The translations under genes and the position numbers were made by a program. From JAJVID01 sp035275805 (GTDB lineage Bacteria; Acidobacteriota; Blastocatellia; RBC074): 14,513 bases of DNA. The notes beneath the pieces were generated by a model, which had not been told where the DNA came from, ran no database searches, and saw nothing but the letters and a program-made list of their open reading frames with translations. The stretch covers positions 1 to 14,513 of the forward strand of contig DATEMG010000704.1 of NCBI GenBank assembly GCA_035275805.1, given 5' to 3'. This document shows positions 1 to 6,898 of the stretch, one piece after another. Numbering within the stretch: position 1 is the first letter of the stretch; each line of letters starts with the position of its first letter.

Positions 1-80
1 GACAAGGAAGGGGACGGGGAGACGAGGGGCGGGAAACTTCTTATCCCCTTGTCTCGACTTCTCCTTGTCTCTTTGTCCTC
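1..80. repeat. Purine-rich degenerate inverted repeat downstream of the hydroxylase operon
   Basis: One arm is G/A-rich (GACAAGG at 1-7 and GAGACGAGGGG at 19-29). The other is C/T-rich (CCCCTTGTCTC at 45-55 and CCTTGTC at 63-69). The inner arms pair over 11 bp with one mismatch around a 15-nt loop, and the outer 7-mers are perfect complements. Each arm is built from degenerate GACAAGG-like words. It begins about 20 bases past the stop of the FAD-subunit gene, so on the minus strand it could act as a transcript-ending hairpin, but there is no clear T-tract. It may instead belong to a dispersed simple-repeat family. The left side is cut by the window edge. Confidence 0.5.
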
Positions 81-101
81 ATTTCATATTCTCCACTCAG
101 A

Positions 102-965
102 TTACGTTCTTGCCGCCGCGGCTTCAACGGCTCTTCGGACGTAAACGCGAGCCAGATGGCGGCGGTAATCACCGGACGCGTGAATATCTTCCATCGCATC
201 CTCTGCTTCGACGTCGGCGCGGGCTGCGGCTGCGCTGACCGTCGCTTCGTCGAGCGTCCGGCCTCGGAGCGCGGCTTCGGCTGAAGCGGCTCTGAACGCC
301 TTCGGCGCAAGTCCGGTGACGCCGATGGAGATGTCTTCGCAGGCGCCGCCTGTGATCCTGATCTGAGTTGCGACGCCGACGACTGCAAACCCCGAGGCCG
401 ATTGCGGGACTTTCAAATAGGCCCCTCTGTTCGGCTGCGCGGGTTTGGGAACTCGAATCTCGGTGACGATCTCGTTCGGCTCGACGGCGCTTGTCATCAC
501 GTCGATGAAGAAGTCAGGCGCTTTGATCACGCGCTCGCCCGAGCTCGATCGCGCGACGACTTCGGCGTCCAGCGCCAGGATCGCCGCCGGCCAATCGGCC
601 GCCGGATCGGCGTGCGTCAAACTGCCGCCAATGGTGCCGCGATTGCGAACCTGCTGGTCGCCGATCTGGGAGGCGGTCTCGCAAAGCAGCGGGCAGTGTC
701 GCTTCAATTCGGCGTCGGCCGCGATCCGCGCATGTGTGACGGCGGCGCCGATTCGGATCGCGGCGCCGTCGATTTCGATCGTTTTCATCTCCTCGATGCA
801 GCCGATGTCGACAATTACGCCGGGCGCGGCCAGACGCAGTTTCAACACAGGAATGAGGCTATGACCGCCGGAGAGGATTTTGCAATCTTCGCCGTATTTG
901 TCAACGAGCTTCAGCGCTTCTTCGATCGTTTTCGGCGCAAAGTATTCAAAATTATTCGGAATCAT
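102..965 (-). CDS. Molybdenum hydroxylase FAD-binding subunit (CoxM/CutM-like)
   Basis: This is the medium, FAD-binding subunit of a xanthine dehydrogenase/CO dehydrogenase-family hydroxylase. It passes electrons between the 2Fe-2S clusters of the small subunit and an external acceptor. The 287-aa product has the family length. It shows the two FAD motifs, SGGHSLIP followed by LKLR (residues 32-44) and TIGGSLTHADPAAD (111-124), with the CO-dehydrogenase flavoprotein C-terminal domain after about residue 180. The ATG at 965 is chosen because AAGGAG lies just upstream and the protein then begins MIPNNFEYF, as in relatives; an ATG at 998 in the same frame would add 11 residues overlapping the upstream gene. 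It is the last gene of the operon, 11 nt after the large-subunit stop. The family is clear; the physiological substrate is not. Confidence 0.93.
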   Translation of the reverse strand: MIPNNFEYFAPKTIEEALKLVDKYGEDCKILSGGHSLIPVLKLRLAAPGVIVDIGCIEEMKTIEIDGAAIRIGAAVTHARIAADAELKRHCPLLCETASQIGDQQVRNRGTIGGSLTHADPAADWPAAILALDAEVVARSSSGERVIKAPDFFIDVMTSAVEPNEIVTEIRVPKPAQPNRGAYLKVPQSASGFAVVGVATQIRITGGACEDISIGVTGLAPKAFRAASAEAALRGRTLDEATVSAAAARADVEAEDAMEDIHASGDYRRHLARVYVRRAVEAAAART

Positions 966-976
966 AGTTCTCCTTT

Positions 977-3295
977 TCAGGCCTTCATCAACCGCCACAA
1001 TTTTTCCGGGCGTAGCGGCAGGTCGACATGCTTGACGCCGAAGGGGGAGAGGGCGTCGATCACTGCATTAGCCACGGCCGGCGTCGAACCAATCGTGCCG
1101 GCTTCGCCGACGCCTTTGGCGCCGAGCGGGTTGACCGGGGTAGGCGTCTCGGTGTGATCGAGTTCGTAGCGGGGCAGTTGATGAGCCTTCGGAACCGCGT
1201 AATCCATCAACTCGCCGGTCAGCAACTGGCCGTTCTCGTCGTAAACGACTTCTTCGAACAGCGCCTGGGCCAGGCCCTGCGCGATGCCGCCGTGTACCTG
1301 TCCCTGGACAATCAACGGGTTAATCTGCTTACCGCAATCGTCGACGGCGACGTAGCGCAGAATCTTCACGTCTCCGGTCTCTTTGTCCACTTCGACGACG
1401 CAGACGTGCGTCCCGTTGGGGAAGGTGAAGTTCTTCGGCTCGAAGAAGTGTGTCGCGACCAGCCCCGGCTCGAAATCCGGCGGGATGTTGTGCGGGATGT
1501 AGGCAGCGAGCGCCACTTCTTGAATCGTGACGCTCCTGTCGTCCGGCGCGCCGACGAACCTCCCGTTCTCGAAGGTCAGGCTGGCCTCGCTGGTCCCGAG
1601 CAGGTGCGCGGCGAGCGTCCGCGCCTTGGCGACAACTTTCTCCGTGGCGAAGGCAAGCGCGGCCCCGCCCACCGCGATGCCGCGGCTGCCGAAGGTTCCG
1701 ATGCCGTATTGCACGATCGAAGTGTCGCCGTGGATGACCAGCACGTCGTCGATCGAGACGCCGAGCATGTCGCCGACGATCTGGGCGAACGAAGTCTCTT
1801 CACCCTGGCCGTGCGGCGAGATGCCAGTCAAAACGGTCACTTTGCCCGTTGGCTCGACGCGCACTGTCGCGCTCTCCCACCCGCCCGCCGGCAGCGCGAT
1901 CGAGGGCCCCATCGCGCAGATTTCGACGTAGGTCGAGACGCCGACGCCCATCAATCGCCCCTGCGCGCGCGCGGCCTTTTGCTCCTCACGCAGCTTTTTG
2001 TAATCGACTATCTCGAGGGCCTTGGAGAGCGCCCTTTCGTAATCGCCGCTGTCGTAAAACAGCCCCGTCGCCGTGGCGAACGGGAACTCGTCCGGCCTGG
2101 GGAAATTCTTGCGGCGCAACTCGACCGGGTCCATGTTCAGTTCGCCCGCGATAAGGTCCATCACCCGTTCGACCAGGTAGGTCGCTTCGGGGCGGCCCGC
2201 GCCGCGATAGGCGTCGGTCGCCATCTTGTTGGTGAAGACGCCCTTGCAGGTCATCTGAATCGCCGGAATCTTGTAACAGCCAGAAAGCATTAGTCCGGTC
2301 AGCGTCGGAATGGCGGGCGTGAGCAGTTGGTGATAGGCGCCGAGGTCCGCCGTCACGTCGTATTTCAGGCCGAGCAGCGTACCGTCGTTTTTGACCGCTA
2401 CCGAGACCTCGCCGACCTGGGCGCGCCCGTGGATCGTGGCCTGGAAGTTCTCGCGCCGCGACTCGATCCATTTCACCGGCTTGTTCAATCGCATCGATAT
2501 CCAGCCGGCTAGAGCCTCTTCGGCGTAGACGTTCAATTTACTGCCGAAGCCCCCGCCGACTTCGGGCGTGATCACGCGCAGGCGGTTTTCCGGAATCCCG
2601 AGCATCAACGCCAACTGCGTGCGCAGCAGGTGCGGGATCTGCGTGGACGACCAGAGATTGAGTTGCTGTTCGCCGGGGAAGTATTGGGCCAGTACGCCGC
2701 GCGGCTCCATCGCGATCGGCGCCAGACGCTGGTGATTCAGTCTTTGGGTGACGACGCGGTCGGCCTGTTTGAACGCCGCTTCGACGTCACCGCTCCCCGC
2801 GTTGTGGACGAAGGCGACGTTCGTGCCGAACTCTTCGTGAATGAGCGGGGAGTCAGGTAGAGCCGCTTTCTCGGCGTCGGTGATGACGTCCAGCGGTTCG
2901 TAATCGACCTCGATCAGGTCTGCGGCGTCGCGCGCCTTGTATTTGTCCGTCGCGACGACGGCGGCGATGGGCTGGCCGACGAAGATGACTTTACCCGAGG
3001 CGAGCACGGGGTATTTGGGGACTTTCAATTCGGGCAGCGCGGCGGCGCAGGGTACGTAGCCGACCTTGCCTTCGACGTCTTTGCCGGTGTAGACGGCGAC
3101 CACGCCTGGCGCGTTTTTAGCCGCGTCAATGCTGATCGAATTGATCTTGGCATGGGCGTAAGGGCTGCGCAGTATGGCGACGCTGAGCGCGCCGGCGATT
3201 TCGATGTCATCGACATAATGGCCGATGCCTTGAACGAGGCGGGGATCTTCTGTGCGTTTGACTTTCTGTCCGATATATTTAGCCAGGAATGACAT
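977..3295 (-). CDS. Molybdenum hydroxylase large (molybdopterin) subunit, form II CoxL-like
   Basis: This is the catalytic subunit that binds the molybdopterin cofactor and hydroxylates the substrate with water. At 772 aa it is family-typical. An N-terminal a/b hammerhead domain (about 20-140) precedes the Mo-binding domains. Visible motifs are GGGFGSK (247-253), AYRGAGR (362-368), HGQGEE (495-500) and KGVGEAG (727-733), where E731 matches the catalytic glutamate of the family. The loop AYRGAGR is the form II signature. Form I, bona fide CO dehydrogenase has AYxCSFR with the Cu/S-binding cysteine, which is absent here. CO oxidation should therefore not be assumed; an aldehyde, purine or aromatic N-heterocycle is as likely. 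A strong AAGGAGG precedes the ATG. The gene sits 16 nt after the small-subunit stop. No maturation gene (XdhC/CoxD-F type) is visible in the window. Confidence 0.95.
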   Translation of the reverse strand: MSFLAKYIGQKVKRTEDPRLVQGIGHYVDDIEIAGALSVAILRSPYAHAKINSISIDAAKNAPGVVAVYTGKDVEGKVGYVPCAAALPELKVPKYPVLASGKVIFVGQPIAAVVATDKYKARDAADLIEVDYEPLDVITDAEKAALPDSPLIHEEFGTNVAFVHNAGSGDVEAAFKQADRVVTQRLNHQRLAPIAMEPRGVLAQYFPGEQQLNLWSSTQIPHLLRTQLALMLGIPENRLRVITPEVGGGFGSKLNVYAEEALAGWISMRLNKPVKWIESRRENFQATIHGRAQVGEVSVAVKNDGTLLGLKYDVTADLGAYHQLLTPAIPTLTGLMLSGCYKIPAIQMTCKGVFTNKMATDAYRGAGRPEATYLVERVMDLIAGELNMDPVELRRKNFPRPDEFPFATATGLFYDSGDYERALSKALEIVDYKKLREEQKAARAQGRLMGVGVSTYVEICAMGPSIALPAGGWESATVRVEPTGKVTVLTGISPHGQGEETSFAQIVGDMLGVSIDDVLVIHGDTSIVQYGIGTFGSRGIAVGGAALAFATEKVVAKARTLAAHLLGTSEASLTFENGRFVGAPDDRSVTIQEVALAAYIPHNIPPDFEPGLVATHFFEPKNFTFPNGTHVCVVEVDKETGDVKILRYVAVDDCGKQINPLIVQGQVHGGIAQGLAQALFEEVVYDENGQLLTGELMDYAVPKAHQLPRYELDHTETPTPVNPLGAKGVGEAGTIGSTPAVANAVIDALSPFGVKHVDLPLRPEKLWRLMKA

Positions 3296-3311
3296 GCCTT
3301 TCCTCCTTTTG

Positions 3312-3794
3312 TCAGTCCGCCTTAGCCGCCTGAGCGCCCATCTTATTCGCCGCGTATTTCACGGCGTCGATGATGTGCTGGTAACCGGTGCAGCGGCAGA
3401 GATTGCCTTCCAGCCCGTGACGGATCTGCTCTTCGGTAGGGCTCGGATTCTCCTGGAGCAATCCGCAAGCGGACATGATCATTCCGGGCGTGCAGTAGCC
3501 GCATTGCAGGCCGTGGCATTCCCAGAATCCTTCCTGCAGCGGGTGGAGTCGGCCGTCTTTCGCCAGGCCCTCGATGGTGGTGATCTCGGCGCCGTCGGCC
3601 TGAACCGCCAGAATGGAGCATGTCTTGACGGCTTCGCCGTTCATCAGCGCCGTGCAGGCGCCGCAAATTGACGTCTCGCAGCCGATGTGAGTCCCGGTCA
3701 GCCCTGCCAGGTCGCGGATAAAATGAACCAGCAGCAATCGAGGCTCGACATCGGCTTCAAGTCGCTGGCCGTTGATTGAAATTTCGATCTTCAA
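3312..3794 (-). CDS. Molybdenum hydroxylase 2Fe-2S subunit (CoxS/CutS-like)
   Basis: This is the small electron-transfer subunit with two 2Fe-2S clusters. The plant-ferredoxin-like N-terminal domain has C39, C44, C47 and C59. The C-terminal helical domain has C98-x2-C101 and C133-x-C135 in the typical GLQCGYCTPGMIM and NLCRCTGY contexts. Length (160 aa) is normal. The start codon is TTG, supported by GGAGG five to six bases upstream and by the usual family beginning MKIEISINGQ; no in-frame ATG fits better. It is the first gene of a three-gene operon in the order S-L-M, the order associated with form II enzymes (form I is typically M-S-L). About 390 bases upstream have no gene and carry candidate operator repeats. 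Confidence 0.94.
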   Translation of the reverse strand: MKIEISINGQRLEADVEPRLLLVHFIRDLAGLTGTHIGCETSICGACTALMNGEAVKTCSILAVQADGAEITTIEGLAKDGRLHPLQEGFWECHGLQCGYCTPGMIMSACGLLQENPSPTEEQIRHGLEGNLCRCTGYQHIIDAVKYAANKMGAQAAKAD

Positions 3795-3819
3795 GCGCTT
3801 CCTCCGAAATTAATGTGGC

Positions 3820-3832
3820 GGCCTTGAAGGCC
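3820..3832. promoter_or_regulatory. Perfect 13-bp palindrome upstream of the 2Fe-2S subunit gene
   Basis: GGCCTT-G-AAGGCC is a perfect inverted repeat with a single central base. It lies about 25 bases upstream of the TTG start and just upstream of the GGAGG. It could be an operator half-site pair or a small leader hairpin. The evidence is sequence symmetry only. Confidence 0.3.
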
Positions 3833-3951
3833 TTAATGCGAATCGAGAGAACGGACGCCGCGCCGAGGCGGACTGCGGCCCGTCAGTCGCGTACATAACT
3901 TGAATTGATCCTTGGGCGTTGGTTGAAACTAAAGATGGTCAATGAAATTAG

Positions 3952-3985
3952 ACCTCGTAACGAAGACGTAAACCTCTTGACGAAG
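3952..3985. promoter_or_regulatory. Direct repeat with 20-bp period, candidate operator
   Basis: ACCTCGTAACGAAG (3952-3965) and ACCTCTTGACGAAG (3972-3985) agree at 12 of 14 positions and start exactly 20 bp apart, roughly two helical turns. This places both copies on the same DNA face, as expected for a regulator binding as a dimer to direct repeats. They lie 158-191 bases upstream of the hydroxylase operon start. The regulator is unknown and none is encoded next to it. Confidence 0.35.
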
Positions 3986-4076
3986 CGTGGCCAATGTTAC
4001 ACTCAGAAGAGTCGTAATTTCAATGAACCTTCGTCGGTCATCGCTCATAAACAAAAAAAGGGAACGTTATGAATTA

Positions 4077-4118
4077 GGCTTATAAGTCATCCGAGTCTTA
4101 CAAGTCCAATTCATGACG
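4077..4118. repeat. Dispersed 42-nt repeat, copy A
   Basis: This segment aligns without gaps to 10254-10295, with 30 of 42 positions identical. Both copies start with the palindromic core CTTATAAG, carry AAGTCC in the middle and end with ATTCATGA. Copy A is more degenerate than copy B. It lies between two minus-strand genes, downstream of the M48 protease and upstream of the hydroxylase operon. Its function is unknown; it may be a REP-like dispersed element. Confidence 0.55.
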
Positions 4119-4153
4119 CTCCCCAGGATTTTTCCTCAGGGCTGAATCTGAGA

Positions 4154-4187
4154 TTTATCCGATTCAGTTCTTTATCCGATTCAGTTC
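4154..4187. repeat. 17-bp tandem duplication across the M48 protease stop codon
   Basis: The unit TTTATCCGATTCAGTTC occurs twice head to tail (4154-4170 and 4171-4187) with no mismatch. The right copy contains the last codons and the stop of the protease gene; the left copy lies wholly in the 3' region. A perfect pair suggests a recent slippage or duplication. CTGAATC at 4142-4148 can pair with GATTCAG at 4161-4167, which would give a weak 7-bp stem after the gene. Confidence 0.7.
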
Positions 4188-5299
4188 TTTATTGGCTTCG
4201 ATGATGAGTCGGTCTTTGGCGCCGGCGCCTCGCCATCTTTTTTGCGCAGAGTCGGGCGCTCGGTCGTGCCCTCGCCGCCGGTCGCGTTGGGGTCAGAGCC
4301 TTCGGGAGCGCCGGGTTGGCGCTTCTTGAGCGTCGGGCGTTTGTTGTCGGCGTCGGAGGCTCCTCCGCGTCCGCCGGTGCCGCGGGCGTTCGTGAACGCG
4401 ATCAGACGGCCCTTGACCGTTTGAAATTCCGAAGTGTTGATGGTGTATTCGCTGCGCTCGGGGAATCTCGCGATCAGCGCGTTAACCTTGTCAATTCGGT
4501 CGCCGACCATTGGGTGCGTGCTGAAGATGCGGGCCATGGTGCCGGGTTTCTTTTTCTCCTGGGCCTGGAGCTTCTCGAAGAAAGTCGACATCGAGTGCGG
4601 ATCGTAGCCGGTGGCCCACAGATACTGCACGCCAAGCCTGTCGGCTTCGTATTCAGCGTTGCGGCTGAATTTCAGAAAGCCCATAGGGATCGCGAGGCTC
4701 GCCGCCTGCTGCACGGCGAATCCGCCCCAGCCGCCCATGAAGATCAGCGGCAGTGAGGCCCAGTTGACGATCTGTCCCTTCGACGCCTGCTCGACGCCGT
4801 GGCGCGCGCAGACATGCGCAATCTCGTGAGCCATCGGCCCGGCCAACTCGGCTTCGTTGTCGGCGGCCAGGATCAAGCCCTTGTTGACGTAGAAGAAGCC
4901 TCCCGGCAGCGCGAACGCGTTGATCTCGTCGGTGTCGATCACTTTGATGGTGAACGGGACTTTGGCGTCGGAATGGAGCACCAGGTTCTGGCCGACCTTG
5001 TTGATGTATTCAACGATGATCGGATCTTCAACCAGCTTCGCCGAACGGTCCACTTCCTGGGCGAACTGGCGTCCGAGGGCGACCTCTTTGTCGAAGGAGT
5101 AGAAGTTGATTTGGAGCTTGTTGATGTTTCGCTTGCCGATCATTTCGGGATTTTCGTCTTCGGCGAGCGGCTCTTGCTTCTGTGCTGGATTTTTTGGCGA
5201 GCTTGTTTTCTGCGAGCTGCTTTGCGCCAGGGCGGGCGTTGCAAGAAGTAAGAGGCTAATGCCGAGCCACAAGTTACGCCGAGCGGATGATAATCTCAT
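4181..5299 (-). CDS. Secreted M48-family zinc metalloprotease
   Basis: This is an exported peptidase, likely acting in the periplasm on misfolded or misassembled envelope proteins, as do BepA and LoiP in other bacteria. The 372-aa product starts with a signal peptide: a basic start, then LWLGISLLLLA, and a likely cut after ALA at residue 25. The zinc motif is HEIAH (H158, E159, H162). The third ligand is expected at E216 in AEYEAD, an ExxxD motif typical of M48. THPMVGDRI (261-269) is also conserved in the family. No TPR repeats follow. The tail (about 308-372) is low-complexity, Gly/Pro/Lys-rich, and contains RPTL followed by a basic run twice. AAGGAG precedes the ATG. It is transcribed divergently from the LOG gene. 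Confidence 0.93.
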   Translation of the reverse strand: MRLSSARRNLWLGISLLLLATPALAQSSSQKTSSPKNPAQKQEPLAEDENPEMIGKRNINKLQINFYSFDKEVALGRQFAQEVDRSAKLVEDPIIVEYINKVGQNLVLHSDAKVPFTIKVIDTDEINAFALPGGFFYVNKGLILAADNEAELAGPMAHEIAHVCARHGVEQASKGQIVNWASLPLIFMGGWGGFAVQQAASLAIPMGFLKFSRNAEYEADRLGVQYLWATGYDPHSMSTFFEKLQAQEKKKPGTMARIFSTHPMVGDRIDKVNALIARFPERSEYTINTSEFQTVKGRLIAFTNARGTGGRGGASDADNKRPTLKKRQPGAPEGSDPNATGGEGTTERPTLRKKDGEAPAPKTDSSSKPIKN

Positions 5300-5316
5300 C
5301 GTGATTCTCCTTGGTT

Positions 5317-5353
5317 CGTTTCGATCGTTTCAATCGTTTTCAACTGTTTCAAT
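5317..5353. repeat. Short tandem CGTTTCAAT-like units in the protease leader
   Basis: Four consecutive 9-10-bp units, CGTTTCGAT, CGTTTCAAT, CGTTTTCAA and CTGTTTCAAT, lie just upstream of the ribosome-binding site of the M48 gene. Read on the minus strand, the units resemble GATTGAAAC. They are contiguous, with no spacers, so they form a slippage-type microsatellite in the 5' leader. Confidence 0.6.
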
Positions 5354-5534
5354 CCACGTCTCGCTTCGGCGGCGAGCTGGAATGCAATGACTTTGGCGTC
5401 GTTCAAGCGTGAGTGATGAAATAGCGATTACTCCATATTCAGCGCATCGTCTATGTTGCTATGCTGTGAATGGGCGCATTATACCCAGAGAGGGCGAAAC
5501 ATGCTCCAAGTTTCTAATTAATCTTTCCATAAGA

Positions 5535-5563
5535 TTGAGGTAGTGGATTGCCAGATTTACAAA
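5535..5563 (+). promoter_or_regulatory. Candidate sigma-70 promoter for the LOG gene
   Basis: TTGAGG (5535-5540) and TACAAA (5558-5563) are separated by exactly 17 bp, each matching the consensus hexamer at four of six positions. Transcription would begin near 5570, giving a leader of about 32 nt to the ATG at 5602. Confidence 0.35.
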
Positions 5564-5601
5564 GGCTTCGAACATCTAGTCATAAAACAAGGGTTAGATA
5601 G

Positions 5602-6201
5602 ATGATGATTGAAACAACGATAAAACGGATTTGCGTCTTTTGCGGCTCGCAAGCGGGAGCGCGAGAAGTTTACGGCGAACAGGCTCGGGCCTTAGGTCGC
5701 GCCATGGCAGAGCGGCGAATCGGGTTGGTCTACGGCGGCGGCGGAATCGGAATGATGGGCGCCGTGGCCGACGCCGTGATAGAGGCCAGAGGCGAAGTGA
5801 TCGGCGTCATCCCCTACGCGCTGGCCTCGAAAGAGCGAGCCCGTCGCGACATAGACATGCGCGTCGTTAACACGATGCACGAGCGCAAAGCAATGATGGC
5901 CGAGCTCTCCGACGCCTTCATCGCCATGCCCGGCGGATTCGGAACGCTCGAAGAGATGATGGAGACGATCACCTGGGGACAACTCGGCATTCACCGGAAG
6001 CCTGTCGGCTTGCTCAACGTCGCGAGCTATTACGACCCGCTTATCGCAATGATCGACCGGGCCATCGAAGAGGGCTTCATCCTGCCGCGCTACCGAAACC
6101 TCTTCGTCGCCTCGTCCGGAGTCGACGAGCTGTTCGACCTGATGCGCAAGTTCCAGCCGCTCGAAGGCGTGGTGAAGTGGATCGAGATGAGCGAGATATA
6201 G
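5602..6201 (+). CDS. LOG-family nucleoside-monophosphate phosphoribohydrolase (TIGR00730)
   Basis: This belongs to the 'Lonely Guy' family, which cleaves ribose-5-phosphate from nucleoside 5'-monophosphates, including cytokinin ribotides. In bacteria the usual role is thought to be nucleotide salvage or housekeeping. The Rossmann-like 199-aa protein has CVFCGS near the N terminus (11-16), the glycine run VYGGGGIGMMG (43-53) and the hallmark PGGFGTLEE (110-118), where E118 is the expected catalytic glutamate; R95 in HERK is the expected catalytic arginine. ATG 5602 is followed directly by another ATG; AAGGG at 5589-5593 favours the first, weakly. It converges on the next gene with only 14 bases between stops and no visible terminator. 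A cytokinin role cannot be read from sequence. Confidence 0.94.
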   Translation: MMIETTIKRICVFCGSQAGAREVYGEQARALGRAMAERRIGLVYGGGGIGMMGAVADAVIEARGEVIGVIPYALASKERARRDIDMRVVNTMHERKAMMAELSDAFIAMPGGFGTLEEMMETITWGQLGIHRKPVGLLNVASYYDPLIAMIDRAIEEGFILPRYRNLFVASSGVDELFDLMRKFQPLEGVVKWIEMSEI

Positions 6202-6215
6202 CGGAGTGACCTCAG

Positions 6216-6875
6216 TCAGTTCTCGACTATGGGGGCGGACTGTATGGGATTGGGGAGAACTTCCGGCTTGCTTGCCAACCGGAAGCGATTCCCAGTCCAC
6301 TTGTAGCGGGCGCGAGTGAAAAACGTCGGGCAACACGCTCCTCGATTTGTTTTATCTTCAGCGTACAAATCTTTACCGAGGATCCTTCGGGCGCCGTATA
6401 GCTCCACCAATAGAAAACCATTCTCCGCCTTCACTCGCCGCAACCCGCCATCCGCTCGATCTCCGGTATCAAACGCCCAAAGAAGTTTCGGACGCCGCCG
6501 ATCCCAGGTGTAGACGTATACGCAGTTGGGCATGGCGGATCCTCCGGTAAGAATACTGAGAACGACGATCGCTTCTTCTTGTCCGTCGCCTGTGACATCG
6601 CCGTAGCGGACGTCGCCCAGGTATACGCCCATTTCATCAACGAATCCTTGTTTGTCACGGGTTTCCGGCAATTCACCGTCTTTCAACTTGAAGGAGCGTT
6701 TGCGTGAATGTGGTATGTGAAGTCCTTCCGTTTCCGGAAAGGAGAAGTTTCTGAAATCGACTGAGCGTATGGATTTCTTTGGAGCGATTTGAGGATGGCT
6801 TGAGATGGGAGTCGCGCCCAAGGCGATGGACGCGACACTTAAGCAGGCAAAAACTTTCGATGGTGGAAGAAGCAT
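6216..6875 (-). CDS. Exported protein with FG-GAP/VCBS-like calcium motif, function unknown
   Basis: I do not recognise a characterised family. The 219-aa product begins with a likely signal peptide (hydrophobic stretch about residues 8-22, uptake ending near SSHP). Residues 89-104 contain YGDVTGDGQEEAIV, a D-x-T-G-D-G-x-E-E calcium-loop pattern as in FG-GAP or VCBS blades. It is followed by a beta-rich section (VYVYTW, KLLWAFDTGDRADGG, FLLVELYG) consistent with one or two propeller-like repeats. CC at 181-182 and C118 could form disulfides outside the cytoplasm. GAAGAGG about 10 nt before the ATG serves as ribosome-binding site. It follows the CoA-transferase gene by 23 nt on the same strand, so cotranscription is likely, though the two products act in different compartments. 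Confidence 0.7.
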   Translation of the reverse strand: MLLPPSKVFACLSVASIALGATPISSHPQIAPKKSIRSVDFRNFSFPETEGLHIPHSRKRSFKLKDGELPETRDKQGFVDEMGVYLGDVRYGDVTGDGQEEAIVVLSILTGGSAMPNCVYVYTWDRRRPKLLWAFDTGDRADGGLRRVKAENGFLLVELYGARRILGKDLYAEDKTNRGACCPTFFTRARYKWTGNRFRLASKPEVLPNPIQSAPIVEN

Positions 6876-6898
6876 GTCGTTTGCGCCTCTTCACCACT

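Larger units (their letters stand above)
3795..4180. other. Intergenic region upstream of the hydroxylase operon
   Basis: No credible gene is seen in these 386 bases, which are clearly more A/T-rich than the flanking genes. From the hydroxylase side outward it contains a perfect palindrome at 3820-3832, a 14-nt direct repeat with a 20-bp period at 3952-3985, one copy of a 42-nt repeat (4077-4118), and a 17-bp tandem duplication at the end of the protease gene. The operon promoter must lie here, but no convincing -35/-10 pair stands out on the minus strand. A 45-codon plus-strand ORF at 3935-4072 has no ribosome-binding site and is not called. Confidence 0.6.
5300..5601. other. Divergent promoter region between M48 protease and LOG genes
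   Basis: These 302 bases hold no gene and must contain the start signals for both flanking genes. Next to the protease start is a run of four degenerate 9-10-bp units (5317-5353). A plus-strand promoter candidate lies at 5535-5563. No convincing protease promoter was found. Confidence 0.6.

Noticed and set aside
402..2293. Long plus-strand ORFs opposite the FAD and molybdopterin subunit genes
   Set aside because: Shadows of GC-rich coding sequence; the opposite strand encodes clear family proteins.
977..3295. Calling the operon a CO dehydrogenase (coxSLM)
   Set aside because: The AYxCSFR loop with the Cu-ligand cysteine is absent; only family membership is supported, so no gene symbol was given.
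3943..4022. TGAAATTA/TAATTTCA inverted repeat with a 64-base loop
   Set aside because: Eight A/T-rich bases this far apart in an A/T-rich spacer are likely coincidental.
3935..4072. 45-codon plus-strand ORF in the region upstream of the hydroxylase operon
   Set aside because: No ribosome-binding site, no recognisable motif, and it overlaps the putative operator repeats; chance ORF more likely.
5317..5353. GATTGAAAC-like units reminiscent of a CRISPR repeat end
   Set aside because: The units are only 9-10 bp, contiguous and degenerate, with no spacers and no cas genes nearby.
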